A stretch of 64,000 bases of DNA from Hermatobates lingyangjiaoensis (GCA_026182355.1 JAPFBL010000069.1:372001-436000); one strand, 5' to 3'; positions 1-10,679 are shown, counted from the first letter of the stretch. The notes: generated from the sequence alone by a model not told the origin. Translations and numbers: made by a program.

Positions 1-160
1 CCTGCCCTGTCGAACAGTGTCGCTGCCCTATCTTCCTGCGGGACTCCTCGCTCTTCGCTCTTCACACCTCCTGATGACGACGATGGTCGAAATATCGATG
101 TGAGTTATGTCTTGTGTCTTTCTCTGTGTTTCCTTCGTTTTGAATTTATTTTATTTTAAA
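1..160 (+). repeat. Family B half-element (hammerhead-like), cut by window start
   Basis: Shares with the other family B copies the series 'ctgatgacgacga', 'gtcgaaatatcg', 'tgagtt', 'gtgtctttctctgtg' and ends close to a (TA)n tract at 188. It contains an intact CTGATGA core at 71-77. The other arm, if present, lies outside the window. Confidence 0.6.
69..98 (+). ncRNA. Hammerhead-like motif, family B (degenerate)
   Basis: CTGATGA (71-77), a hairpin GAC-gatg-GTC, GAAA (89-92), self-complementary ATAT as stem III (92-95) and C as the UH cleavage base (96). Stem I is only 2 bp (TC with GA) and one unpaired C separates the core from stem II. Probably inactive or very weak. Confidence 0.35.
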
Positions 161-184
161 AAGTCTGCTGGACCGTTTCTTTTA

Positions 185-187
<3 letters not shown>

Positions 188-239
<52 letters not shown>
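188..239. repeat. (TA)n microsatellite
   Basis: Uninterrupted TA dinucleotides between a family B half and a family A foldback. The motif 'ggaccgtttcttttaattg' directly before it recurs before other TA tracts. Confidence 0.95.
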
Positions 240-241
<2 letters not shown>

Positions 242-418
242 ATGATCAAACCACAATAAGTGGGAAAACAAGACTAAGATCTTTCAACCGTAACAAGCGG
301 TCTTCGTCAGAGTCAAAAACCCAACTCCCAGTTGGACAACTTTAAGTCTAACTTGTTTTCCCATTTCTTATTGTGGTTTGATCATTGATTGTTATTTCAC
401 GTGTTTATGTGAAAGCTT
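240..418. mobile_element. Family A foldback element (right arm partly deleted)
   Basis: The left arm reads 'aatgatcaaaccacaataag' through 'agtcaaaaacccaact'; the right arm resumes with 'cttgttttcccatttctta' and ends 'cacgtgtttatgtgaaagct'. The left arm keeps a full minus-strand hammerhead. The right arm has lost the ribozyme core. (TA)n lies on the left and a short TA stretch on the right. Confidence 0.8.
272..314 (-). ncRNA. Hammerhead ribozyme, type I, family A
   Basis: On the minus strand: stem I GACT/AGTC (4 bp), core CTGACGA, an 18-nt stem-loop closed by ACCG/CGGT, GAAA, self-complementary AGATCT as stem III, and U as cleavage base H17 before stem I resumes. U7 of the core is C, which the consensus CUGANGA allows. 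Stem III has no loop within one unit, so a dimeric fold is likely. Activity is inferred from structure only. Confidence 0.65.
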
Positions 419-429
419 TATATATATGA

Positions 430-556
430 GTTTGCTTCATCTACTCAAAGGGACTACTTCTTCCCGATGACGACGATTGTCGAAATACCGTTGTTAGTCT
501 TTTTTGTGTGTGTTTTTATCTGTTTTTCTCTTTCCTTTGTGAACTATATATATATA
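430..556 (+). repeat. Family B half-element
   Basis: Contains 'cttcttcccgatgacgacg', 'tgtcgaaatacc' and a T-rich 'tctgtttttctcttt' tail ending at a TA stretch. The ribozyme core is changed (CCGATGA for CTGATGA), as in the 11858-12053 copy. Confidence 0.55.
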
Positions 557-1010
557 TAAAATTAAGATTTTCCAGTATCAGTATGCACTACATAATACTG
601 TTTAAACAACATATCAAACATATGTAAATAACTAAATTCAAAACAAAACTGGTGCAAAGTTTTAGCTCTCAAAAGGTGATATTAAATTATTATTGTAACA
701 TTATTGTGTTTGATTTCAAACTTTCACTTCAATGTTAGATTTTATACCAGTCGTCTGACTGCACAACAAGTCTTACTATCTGTTTTTATTTTACCAAGTT
801 TGGTGAAACATCGTAGGTTTATTCTTGATTTCAATTTTCAAAGAAATTACCGGAAGTCAATACATTTTTTTTTAGTTTTTAATCTCTTTTCATTATAGTC
901 TATCTGATCAATTTTGGAAAATTATGAAGCAATATGTTACTAAATTAAAATATTCTAGATCTCGTGAATATATTTTCAAGTATCCTTTTTGTTTGGTTAG
1001 ATGAGGTGAC
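557..1010. other. AT-rich stretch, nothing recognised
   Basis: Short hydrophobic open frames only; no splice context, repeat unit or known protein motif seen. Confidence 0.5.
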
Positions 1011-1054
1011 AGTATTATGTAATAAAGATAGAGCCAACATCGTTAATTTTATCA

Positions 1055-1370
1055 CATTCACCTTTAATTGAACAGGAATATTTAACAAGTGTCTGTCATC
1101 GGTAGCCTTTAATTGTGTTACTTTTAATGTTAGGATAGAGGTGTTCAACGAATAGAAGTCATCAGTAGTCTAAAACTTTGATTACACAACTTTAATTGAA
1201 TAAGAAAATGTAGTAAGTACCCCTCATCGGTAGCATTAAACTTTACTACTCTCCACATTAATAGGGTAAGCATACATGTCATCGGTAGTGCTAATTTTTT
1301 TCCCCCACTAAATCCAATAGACTAGGGATATTTAAAGAGAGCTTGTCGTCGTTAATTCTACTGATAATTA
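1055..1370 (+). repeat. Degenerate tandem repeat, about 65-bp period
   Basis: The phrase 'gtcatcggtag' or a close variant recurs near 1095, 1157, 1222, 1279 and 1345, each preceded by a diverged 'tttaattgaa...agg' stretch. Spacing ranges from about 56 to 67 bp. No protein frame spans the units. Confidence 0.45.
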
Positions 1371-1389
1371 AAACTAGATTTATTTTTAA

Positions 1390-2495
1390 AAGCTGTAATA
1401 TCTTAACAGTTTTTTTTCAACTGAATTTATGTTTTTCAAAAGTTGTAAATGAAAAAACATTATTAATATTGGTAATTTGGTAAAACAAGCAATATTGGTA
1501 ATTGATTTAATATTCAATAAATATTTTACACAAAGAACAAGATATTTATTTCTCAGACGTACAGAAAGGAATGAGATCATTCAACCGAAACAACTCTTTA
1601 TTAGCGTTATACTTGAACTGCTTTTAACCAACCATATTACCTGTATCTGGTAATATTTTATATAAATATTTTTTTTGCATTTTTTTGCATTTTTCATTAG
1701 TTCCTTATGATTTCTTTCCCCTTTTCTCATTTCTTTAACCTTTCCTGTTTTTCTGCTTATTTCTTCTAGTTTTCTAACTTCTATCCTAGCTCTTAAGAAA
1801 AATTTTGAATTAATTTTACAAACTTAATTCCTCTTTGCTTCATAATGTTTAATAACTCTTAAGGTTGTTTATAAATAATACATACATTCTTGTGAAATAT
1901 TTCGTTCAGTACTGACCATCATCAGGGAGTTTGTTGAACCAAACACTAATGCATAGAAATTAAGGTTCACAATTAAAAGAAAAAAGATTTAACATTTTCA
2001 AATAAATAATAGACTAGATTAGGGGTTGGTGTCAGTATTGACTAAATAGAAGTTGGATGTTGCACCTCCATCGTTACACTAATTATTAGTGTAGTAATTA
2101 TTAGTATTAATTATTAGTTATACTAATTACATGGTTACAACCGTGACCCTTTGTGCCACTCTGAAATTATAACAATAGTTATTGAAATAAATTCACTGAA
2201 CATGATTGACAGGGATAATTTTAATTGTTGTTTCTTGTTATTAAGACACAGAAACAGATTTTTATATGGCCCAAGCTTTTGATATAGTTTTCTTAACATG
2301 ATTCAAGATATACACACAATCAAATATATTTAAAACAAACGAACTTGTAAATTGATATATTCAATTTATTTACCTAACATAAAATAACATTAATGAAAGG
2401 AATATGACTTTATAATATTACCTTAGACCATTCGCATTTTAACTGACAGTTGTGTTCAAGTTTGTTTCTAAAATTATCCATTTTTAACCCCTAAT
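1390..2495. other. AT-rich stretch, one possible foldback relic
   Basis: Around 1890-1945 the minus strand reads 'ccctgatgatggtcagtact' followed by 'gaacgaaatattt', like a decayed hammerhead core. The rest is low-complexity AT-rich DNA without a recognised gene. Confidence 0.4.
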
Positions 2496-2499
2496 GTAA

Positions 2500-2870
2500 T
2501 AGTTTATTATGTATTGATTACATTTATTTATAATACATTTGCACTACTATCATCGCTGAGCACGCAAACCTCTGGGCTACTCTGGCTCCTTGCCTTTACT
2601 TTATTAACAGTGTTATATTACACAAATTTTTAATTAAAAAAAATTTTTTTTTTTGCTACATTCATATAATGTATACATTTTTGCACTACTGTCAATCGGT
2701 GAGAACGCAAGCCACTGGACTACCCAGGTTCCATGCCTTTAGTTTATTACCAGTGTTTATATTACGCAAATATTAAATTAAAAAATAATTTTTCTTGTTA
2801 CATTTATATAAAATACATTTGCACTACTGTCATCCGCGAGCACGCAAGACAGTTGATACCCTGGCTCCAA
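2500..2870 (+). repeat. Tandem repeat of about 140 bp, three copies
   Basis: Units start with 'gcactactgtcat' at 2541, 2683 and 2821 (spacing 142 and 138). Each continues 'gagcacgcaag', 'ggctactctggctcc', 'cctttagtttatta', an A/T run and 'acatttatataa'. The third copy is partial. Variable A/T runs cause the length differences. Confidence 0.8.
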
Positions 2871-2874
2871 TTTT

Positions 2875-5430
2875 GGGAATATGGTGATAATTTTCTTTTA
2901 TTTAACATTATTCAGCTAATTAATAATGTATATTATAATTTCCAGTCTCTATCTACAGGGAAAATGGGTGAACAAACAAAGTCACCAACTTTATATATAG
3001 AGATTATATAATGTCTGGTAATTATGACTATCACAATCTAGTGTTAAAGAACTACTTTCATCACAAAAAATATAAGTTTAGGTATCACTAAGAAAAAATT
3101 TACAGTCCTTAGCTGCAACAAGACTCTTACAAATATGATCAATAACAGCGAAATTCAATCATCTTGTTGAAGCAGTTACAACCTAACTAGCTCCACCATT
3201 TAAGACATGAGACGTTTGTAAAAATTAAAACGATTTATTAATTTACATGAAAAATTAGGACTATTAGTCAGAAAGGAAACTCGTCGTGGAGTATTCCCAT
3301 GAGAGCTATGAGCAGTTAACTGAAATTGCAATAAGAAACCCTGAACTGGAATTAACGATTCTATGAAGCAATGCTGGGATACAAGTATTTTAAAAAGGAA
3401 AATTGATTGATTGACAATCATTCAGAATGAGTTTTTGAATTATACTTAGTAGAAATCATTTGCACTTAAAAATATTCACTTTCTAGCAAGTTTTCTAAAG
3501 TTAATCATCTGTATTGGAATAATAAATATTCCTTCTTGTAAAGACCTGAAACGCAAGAATAACTCACCTTCATGATTTTTTTCTCCTGTTTGTTACTGAA
3601 AACAATTGCAGTTCTCCTAATAACTGGAAATCTATTTTGAATAATTACAGCGAGGTTTGAATATAAAATTCTATACAACCATCAATTATATATTTATTTC
3701 TCTGGTATGAAACAGTTTCTTTGTTCATTATGATTATTAGTCATATGGCGTGATTATATGTTAGATATGTCATATGATTATATGTCAGATGCAGTTATTA
3801 AACTGTGTGGGATGCAGTTTAATTACTGCATTCTATACGAGATGCAGTTGTTAAAAAGAAAACTATCTGCACTGGCAAAGAAACGCAAACTATCCTTCAA
3901 ATATTTTTCTTCTGGCTAAAACCTATACAGCTCTACTAAACAAAAATTCTTTATATCTTCAACAATAATTTTGTTGTATTTTTTAAAAAAAAAACAATTA
4001 ATATGTACATCTCATTTAAGAATATAGAAGTCGTTTTAGGGAGTAAAAATATAAGAATCTGTTAAAAATATAAAATTATTTTATTTAACAACTATTAACA
4101 GCAATAACAATTGTTAACAACAACCTGTATTAATCTTTTCTTGGAGTACAAGTTGCATTGATGAATCGTATACACTGTACGCATACAGGATATTTTGGCA
4201 CTGGGTTTTAAGTAAAATGCCTGAATGTTTCATTATTAAGCTGTAACTAAAGTCTGTGAGTTGTTTGCTTCGTACTTTTATTTTCAAGTCAAGCAACTCT
4301 CCGTGAAAAGTTTCTTAAGCTCTTTTAATAGATACCCCTCATACTGCTAATACCAAATCCGATTTTCCTATCTTCAAAAGTTTTATTCAAAATGTTTTTG
4401 CTTTTATTAAAAGACTTCAAAGGCAGTTTTCCGATAGCTTAATTTCTTTTCTTTTTTTAAGAGAACGTCAAAACTTTGTAAAATAAACTTTTCATGATTT
4501 ATGAGATGAGAAGAGGCAATTTTCAAATATTATATAAATAAACAATTATTCATTTTTTTTTTAAAAAAAAAGTAGAAAAAAATAAAAAAAAGATTATTAT
4601 TCACTAATAGAGAAATAGACTATTATTATCTTTTTGGCTTACAAACAATGTAGGTTTTAATTGGGTTAATCAAATATTAATAAAATTTGTATTAGCATCC
4701 TTATTGTAAAGGATATGAGTCAAGAACGATCTTAGAAATAATTAGGTACTTAAGTGGTCATTAGCGTACTTAAAGAGTAAGTACTATTGAGGAAGAGTAA
4801 TGAGATACACGAGTGCATTGCTAATTTGGAAAGTGTAGCAAATAATTAAGGCAGCTCCTGAAGCCTGTCTCTTAATATTCCTGATTAATCTAACACTTGA
4901 GATGGCTCAATTAACCATATCATTTTTGTGTGACAATTTCCTCATAGCGGAATATACTTTGTTTATTTTCGTGAATATATTAATTTCTTTTAATGAAAAC
5001 TAATTTTCACTTATACATGGAGTAAAAAGTTGGCAAGGAATACATATCCTGTTTTATATCATTGGGAATTTATTTTATGTATTGTTTAATTAACGAAGAA
5101 GTAAATTAATTCCTTAATGATTATTTTTCTAGTCATATATATACATATTATAAGGAGAAAATATACAGAAGAAAACACAAAATTCACTACGGCATTTAGA
5201 CATGAACCGCTCACTTCACTCTCCTGAATACGGAAAATGTCGGAATACCCATGTTCAAAAGTGTCACAAACACAGCTTTTTTTTGTGATCTAATTTTATT
5301 TATTCGTTGAATCGTTTTTATAATCTTTTTTATAATATACGTTATATATAAATATATATATACATTTTTTCGATGAACAATATATATTATCACCAGGAAA
5401 ATGATCCACAAAGGACAACAAACATTTGAG
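2875..5430. other. Unique AT-rich DNA; conserved-looking block near 4680-4960
   Basis: No gene recognised. The block 4680-4960 contains several TAATTA/TTAATT-type sites amid more complex sequence ('ggcagctcctgaagcctgtc', 'ttgagatggctcaatta'), a texture seen in developmental enhancers. This is impression only, with no comparative support available. Confidence 0.35.
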
Positions 5431-5434
5431 ACTA

Positions 5435-5624
5435 AACTATAGATATACTGTAAAAAAAAAACGCAGTTACAGTCTCTAATTTTTGGTTAAACCATCATCA
5501 GTATAGAAGACAACTCAGTTTTTGTCTGCCTGCGGAGTGACTCGTTTCTATCTTCTTGATGATGAGATCATCGAAATATAATAGTGAGTTTCTGTTTCAT
5601 TTCTGTGTGTTCTTTTTGTCAATT

Positions 5625-5660
<36 letters not shown>
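5435..5660. repeat. Chimeric foldback: family C-like left half, family B-like right half
   Basis: The minus strand at 5445-5500 reads 'ctgatgatggtttaacc' then 'aaaaattagagactgt' (family C with GAAA changed to CAAA). The plus strand at 5550-5630 reads 'ttgatgatgagatcatcg' then 'aaatataatagtgag' (family B-like). It ends at (TA)n. Confidence 0.5.

Positions 5661-5696
<36 letters not shown>
5629..5696. repeat. (TA)n(TG)n compound microsatellite
   Basis: Pure TA dinucleotides switch to pure GT dinucleotides near 5661. Confidence 0.95.
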
Positions 5697-5698
<2 letters not shown>

Positions 5699-5699
5699 T

Positions 5700-7470
5700 A
5701 AATTCACGGAAAGAGCACACAGTAAAATGATCCATCGCCAACGAGGTGAATGTGTGCCTCCTCTGAAGATCTTAAAATGACATGGGAGTTAGACTCAGGG
5801 ATCTGAGATGGATTTGAACATGAAGGCAGTGACACAAGGACTAGGGGAATTTGCATTGATAGTAATAAGAATGTAATTGATAGTTATAAGGATACACTAT
5901 AAAAATTCATAGACTTAGCTTAGTTAAAGCCAGAGTGATATAAAAAGCATCACACGAGTTTCAGAAAGTTCAGGATATATTTATATGGATGGGATAGGAC
6001 TTATTGTTGAGAAAGGAAGGGAAGTTAGGAGTGGGATTAATGATAAAGCAAGTTTGACAGGATTGGGAAACTTCTGAGAGATATGAGTAAAGATATTCTT
6101 CAGATTGGAAGGAGAGGGTGGTGTGAGAAATACATTAAATATTAATATTAAAGATAGAGAAAGAAGAGAAAAAGGTGAAAAAATCTTTACTAGAAGTGGC
6201 AAGCGAGACTATGGTTACCAGGGAAAGAGGTGGCGATGTAAATAAAGAATCATGCCGATATAACCGGGCACAAACCGGCTAGTATCTCAGTAGTTACAGT
6301 ACTGTCTTTGATAGAAGGGGGATAATTAACTTATTCTGAAAATTTTTCTTTTAATTTATTTAAGTGGAAAGTAAATCTTTGAGATTTGTTATATACGAGA
6401 CAGGAATCTAGATTTGCCTTCTTAAAACTAAATGACTTCTTTTCCTCGTGACTAAGGTTAGACTGAAAATTTAGGACTTTAAGAGTGTAATATTATATAC
6501 ACATCGAAGTATTAGGAGAAAACAACGCGAAGAAAAAACTAAGTAACTCACTTAGTTATTTTGTCCTCGTCGTTATCAAGAAAAGAAGAGCTCTACTCGC
6601 TTGGCAAACAGTAATTGAAGAGAGTAAAATCTTCTTCTCCTTATGACGATGAGATCGACATATTGAAATGATATAATAGCTATGCACTCACAGAGTGCCA
6701 CTTTTGGTCATCATCATCATCATCATCAGGAGAAATATAAAGGAAATACTCATCGAGCTAGCGAAGAAATGTTTGACAACTGACTGTGCGCCCGATCAGG
6801 TTTATGTCTATTATGGAGTTTTCTTAACAAGATAAAAAAGAATGAAAAATCAAAGAGGAATGGAGTGAGAACATGTGAAATTCTTTTTTTTTTCTTTACT
6901 CTCTTCTTAAATATGCTGTTTACTAAATTTAATTTCTAATTGACCACTCTGTTGCTGCACTGTCTCTTTTGCATCCATCCTTAGTCTGCCTTCTGTTTCG
7001 AATGAAAATATTTGTGCCAAAAATAACAGATACAAGTGTGAATATCTGTTGTGTTTGTCACTTCGAACTTTAAATTGTTGTAATTTTGTTCGATTTTGCA
7101 TTTATTAAAACAATGTGCTTATAACAAAATGACTTTAATATTAAGTAAGCTATGAACTACTGCTAAAATTGATATTTCATGAGTCACATTTCATTTTTCA
7201 TTGATTGTGATATTCCTTAATATCTGTTTGCAGTAACATATTTTTTTTTAAAAATAAATTGGTTATCTTCTACTGCTATAGAAAGAATGGTTTATTATTT
7301 TTCATGTTGTGTTTTCTAGAAACTCAAACCATTTTGAAGTTTGATTTATGATTATTCATATGCTTTCAATAATACTTTTCTTGAAAATTCTTTTCCTCTT
7401 TCTTCAAGTATATTATTTGCTTCCTTCTCAATTCTTTACATATTGAGTGTTATCAACGTATATAAAGAAT
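5700..7470. other. Unique stretch with a foldback relic at 6530-6700
   Basis: 6535-6600 and 6610-6690 form a decayed inverted pair ('gtcctcgtcgttatcaag' against 'cttatgacgatgagatcgac', then 'atattgaaat'), like family B without an intact core. A short (CAT)n run sits at 6711-6728. No gene seen. Confidence 0.4.
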
Positions 7471-7567
7471 AGAGAATAAGCTGGGGTGATGATCTAGTTA
7501 TTGAATACTTGTGCTGCATTGACAATTGTCCGCTAAGCTGCTAACGGTTGTTGCTGACTTCTCGCAG

Positions 7568-7635
7568 ACAACATGGAGGGAAGAGAGTTGGCTATACGTG
7601 TGGGGTGTGGTGCAGGCAGTATTGATCTCGTTGGG
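7568..7635 (+). other. Possible coding exon (weak)
   Basis: A more complex, GC-richer island. 'cttctcgcag' could be an acceptor and 'gggtaggc' a donor. Between them two frames are open; one starts at ATG 7573 and reads MEGRELAIRVGCGAGSIDL. No family is recognised and short open frames are easy to get by chance. Confidence 0.2.
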
Positions 7636-7699
7636 GTAGGCTGCACTAAGGCTGTTGACCCCAACTGGTCGATGTGCTCTTCCAACCCACCATCACTCT

Positions 7700-8480
7700 C
7701 ACTCTCTCTAGCATCTCTCTCATTCTTTTAGTTTTTGCATAGCAATTACATTTTAATGTTTTCATATATATATATAACACCTATAACACAGTAAGAAATT
7801 CAGAAAAAACTCACATTTCTGAATCGCTTTGACGTTGATTTATATTTCACACGTTTATTCTGAAATTGTTTTGTCGATATATATATAAATCCCAAGGAAA
7901 TCTCCACTAAAGCTAATTAAAGAGAAGGAAAAATAACTAAGGTTTTAGTGGTGGTGTTGACTGAGCAATGTGCTTAGAGTATTTCTTTTCCTTTACTATT
8001 TTGATTGGTGATTAAGTGAGTAGATTGGTGATTTGATTTGATAACACCAAAGACACAAATTGAGCTTCCTCTGTCATTAATCATTGCGCAAATATAAATG
8101 TATATAACACCATATAATGAGCACCTACAAGAGCATATATGAATACAACTCTGTCACTTTGAGATCTACAGGGGAACTATATTTGTCTCATCATTATCTG
8201 CCAGTACTTCTACCCATAAAACAATTTTTTTTTTGTATTAACAACATTCTTCTAGTAATTTATTTTTTCCTAATGTCTTATTTATTTATTATATATATAT
8301 GACATTCCTCTTCTCACCGCTTCACTTCCTTTCCTATGGACGACTGTTAGAAGGGTCAAAATATTGAAAGTGAGTCCTAGGATACGTTTTTCATTCATGT
8401 TTCTTTCTGTTTTTAAAGTGTACTATCTGTTAGCAGCTGATTTCATTTCTGATTTTTTTATTGTACTTTAGACGCTGTTT
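7700..8480. other. AT-rich stretch with family B relic at 8300-8440
   Basis: 'ggacgactgttagaagggtc' then 'aaaatattgaaagtgagtcc' resembles a decayed family B half. TA tracts lie near 7767, 7880 and 8290. Otherwise nothing recognised. Confidence 0.4.
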
Positions 8481-8500
8481 TTAATCCACGTTTTTTTTAA

Positions 8501-8644
8501 CCCAGTTGAGTTTTTGGCTCTGACGAAGACCGCTTGTTGCAGTTGAAAGGTCTTTCTTTTTCCCATGTTGAAAGGTATTTTTTCCCATTTCATATTGTGG
8601 TTTCATCATTGATTCTTATTTCACGTGTTTATTGTAAAATCTTA
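8501..8644 (+). mobile_element. Family A half-element (diverged)
   Basis: 'ctgacgaagaccgcttgttg' followed by 'cagttgaaaggtctttc' and 'attgtggtttcatcattg'. An internal duplication of 'ttttcccat...gttgaaaggt' is present. The stem I and stem III bases are changed, so no hammerhead is expected. Confidence 0.7.
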
Positions 8645-8653
8645 TCATATATA

Positions 8654-8805
8654 TGATCAAACCAGAATAAGAAATGGGAAAACTGAGTTGGGTTTTTGAC
8701 TCTGACGAAGACCGCTTGTTATGGTTGAAAGATCTTAGTCTTGTTTTCCCATTTCTTATTGTCGTTTGATCATTGATTGTTATTTTACGTGTTTATGTGA
8801 AATCT
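8654..8805 (+). mobile_element. Family A foldback, left arm truncated
   Basis: A left-arm remnant 'tgatcaaaccagaataagaa' is joined directly to a complete right half ending 'cgtgtttatgtgaaatct', followed by (TA)n. It directly follows another family A half at 8501-8644, so two insertions or a tandem array used the same TA tract. Confidence 0.85.
8698..8740 (+). ncRNA. Hammerhead ribozyme, type I, family A
   Basis: GACT (8698-8701), CTGACGA (8702-8708), stem-loop II (one G-U pair replaces a G-C pair), GAAA (8727-8730), AGATCT stem III (8730-8735), U at 8736 as cleavage base, AGTC (8737-8740) completing stem I. Confidence 0.65.
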
Positions 8806-8824
8806 ATATATATATATATATATA

Positions 8825-9110
8825 TAACAACTCTCTCAACTCTCGTTGTCGAAGATTCGGTTTTATTTTAAAACCTGTAAAATAAAAGTTTTACAGTTTA
8901 GTCAAAGGTTTTAACCAGTTGAGATTGTTATATCCTTTGAATAATGTAAATTTTATGTTTTTATTCAAAAAGTTCTTACTTCTGCTTATGAAAAAGGTTT
9001 TAAAATAAAACCGAAACGTTGGCAAAGAGAGTTTGATTTTTGAACCTAGAAAATTGACCGAATCCTGACTATGTAATATATCTATTCTATCAAGCGGTTG
9101 ATACATTATG
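8825..9110. repeat. Foldback relic with a PLE-like flank
   Basis: 'gattcggttttattttaaaac' near 8848 pairs with 'gttttaaaataaaaccgaaac' near 8996. The second arm runs into 'cgttggcaaagagagttt'. The following 'cctagaaaattgaccgaatc' and 'tctattctatcaagcg' match the sequence at 50735-50790 upstream of the PLE. Confidence 0.5.
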
Positions 9111-9114
9111 TATT

Positions 9115-10007
9115 GAAAAACGATAGCAAAAAAAATATTTTAAAATCAAACTATAATGGTCAAACTGTAACTTTAATGACGTTTTAACCAAGATTGATAA
9201 TGTTCTCTCTAACTAAAACTATGTTTCGGTGTTTTATTCTGAATTCACTTTTTCATGTGTATACTGAGTAAACAGAAATGACTCTTCAATTAAAGCAATC
9301 GCTAATAAACTAATGTGAAACATGTTTTTGAAAGACTATTTCAAAGTAGTGAAGATTGGTAAAATGAAAAGAAAGATGTATTTTACTGTTACTTATTGAG
9401 CTTTTCCTACATAAGCTGTAATATATTCCTAAAAGAGAAGGGTTTAATTATTTAGACAAGAAACATCTGGAGATGATATCGAGGCGGTATATTTACATAC
9501 TATTATTAGTTTTGATTTAATAGTTGGTCATGGTCAGTTCATGGTTTCAGAATTACATGGCTCGCTGGACTTGTAAAGTACTGACTTTCACTTAAAGCAA
9601 TAAACCTGTGACGCCCAGTCTTGCCTTCCTCTTTTTTCATATTAACAGTCTGTGTACTTTCTTCCCGCTGGTCATAATTTAGAGTTATATCCGCTTTTAT
9701 TGAAACAACTTACAATAGTTGACTTTATTCATTATGTATTCCAGAATGCTTATTTTTTTTTACACAATAAACTATGTGTTCGATTTAATATTCGTCAGTC
9801 TGAAAAGGCTAACATTGTTCAACCTCTTACCTCTTGACAGCCTTACTGCATTGCTAAAAGGTGTTATATTTTTGATTTATTTGATGCAGTCGTGTGGTCT
9901 GTGACCTTTTCACCCTTATGTATTATTCATTTCTAGTGATGATGCCACGTTTAAGAAACTATTGAGAATTGTCAATGTTTATCTCATTTCTGTGGTATGA
10001 CTTTGAA

Positions 10008-10010
<3 letters not shown>
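9115..10010. other. AT-rich stretch, nothing recognised
   Basis: Only short overlapping open frames without recognisable motifs. It ends at a (TA)n tract. Confidence 0.5.

Positions 10011-10011
<1 letters not shown>

Positions 10012-10046
<35 letters not shown>
10012..10046. repeat. (TA)n microsatellite
   Basis: Uninterrupted TA dinucleotides. Confidence 0.9.
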
Positions 10047-10352
10047 CTTCGAGATTTGGAAAAGAAATCCAGAAAACTAATTAAGACAAAAGTGGGCAGA
10101 AAATTTAATCTCACACACACACATATATATATATACGTTTAAAAAATGAATGTCCGATTTCACATTATTTAATTTGTTAGAAGATGTTTTTAATTTTCTA
10201 AAACTCTTTTTTACCTCTGGGTTTCTTATCTTATGAATTAACTCTCTCTATTTCATTCCATATTTCATTATATATATATATATATAAAGATTTCACATAA
10301 ACACGTGAAACAACAATCAATGATCAAACCACAATAAGAAATGGGAAAACAA

Positions 10353-10395
10353 GACTAAGATCTTTCAACCGTAACAAGCGGTCTTCGTCAGAGTC
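10353..10395 (-). ncRNA. Hammerhead ribozyme, type I, family A (left arm)
   Basis: Mirror image of the copy at 10425-10467 with every core base and all pairs kept: CTGACGA is the complement of 10385-10391, and stem I is formed by 10392-10395 with 10353-10356. Confidence 0.7.
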
Positions 10396-10424
10396 AAAAA
10401 CCCAACTGGGTCAGTTGGGTTTTT

Positions 10425-10467
10425 GACTCTGACGAAGACCGCTTGTTACGGTTGAAAGATCTTAGTC
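10425..10467 (+). ncRNA. Hammerhead ribozyme, type I, family A (right arm)
   Basis: Stem I GACT (10425-10428) with AGTC (10464-10467); core CTGACGA (10429-10435); stem-loop II 10436-10453, where A pairs with T, one G bulges and ACCG pairs with CGGT around a 7-nt loop; GAAA 10454-10457; stem III AGATCT 10457-10462; H17 is U at 10463. Predicted cleavage lies between 10463 and 10464. Stem III is fully self-complementary, suggesting an active dimer or concatemer. Confidence 0.7.
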
Positions 10468-10508
10468 TTGTTTTCCCATTTCTTATTGTGGTTTGATCAT
10501 ATATATAT

Positions 10509-10670
10509 ATATATAATGTTAAATAACGCCCCATACTTGGCTTGTATCTGTATCTTACATAATTTCTCCAGTTTCCGGAATTCCTTCCTCGTCTCTTCAT
10601 TAAAACTATAAAGCTTATCATCAATATTGCTAGGCGACATGTTTCGAATGTACCACATTCATCATCAGGA
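10509..10670 (-). mobile_element. PLE 5' fragment, family G: hammerhead followed by coding start
   Basis: On the minus strand a hammerhead-like motif (10670-10634) is followed by a frame reading NEETRKEFRKLEKL, then AKYGALFN, ending at (TA)n. The copy at 46885-47052 has the same order and a matching peptide (DEGKKKVFRNLEKL, VKYSPLFN). The shared protein and spacing argue that this is the start of a retroelement protein, by context a PLE. There is no catalytic domain; the fragment ends at the TA tract. Confidence 0.6.
10634..10670 (-). ncRNA. Hammerhead-like motif, family G
   Basis: CTGATGA (complement of 10662-10668), one T, a 6-bp stem GAATGT/ACATTC, GAAA, stem III ACATGT (complement of 10637-10642) and C as cleavage base (GUC). 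Only the first stem I pair is kept. Confidence 0.45.
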
Positions 10671-10679
10671 CAATAATGA

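Larger units (their letters stand above)
10287..10499. mobile_element. Family A foldback element, best preserved copy
   Basis: Near-perfect inverted repeat: left arm 10287-10407 ('aaagatttcacataaacacg' to 'gtcaaaaacccaact'), right arm 10414-10499 ('agttgggtttttgactctg' to 'attgtggtttgatcat'), with a spacer of a few bases. The right arm lacks the outer 'gttatttcacgtgtttatg' segment. (TA)n lies on both sides. Each arm contains one intact hammerhead, in opposite orientations, so a transcript of either strand carries one sense ribozyme. No protein is encoded; it is a non-autonomous element by inference. Confidence 0.9.

Noticed and set aside
1910..1945. Hammerhead on the minus strand ('ccctgatgatggtcag' ... 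'gaaatattt')
   Set aside because: Stem I bases flanking the core and the cleavage site do not pair; kept only as a possible relic.
10287..10499. CRISPR array or bacterial attachment site from the many inverted repeats
   Set aside because: Repeats are dispersed, eukaryotic in context and without spacers; TEs and SINEs show this is animal DNA.
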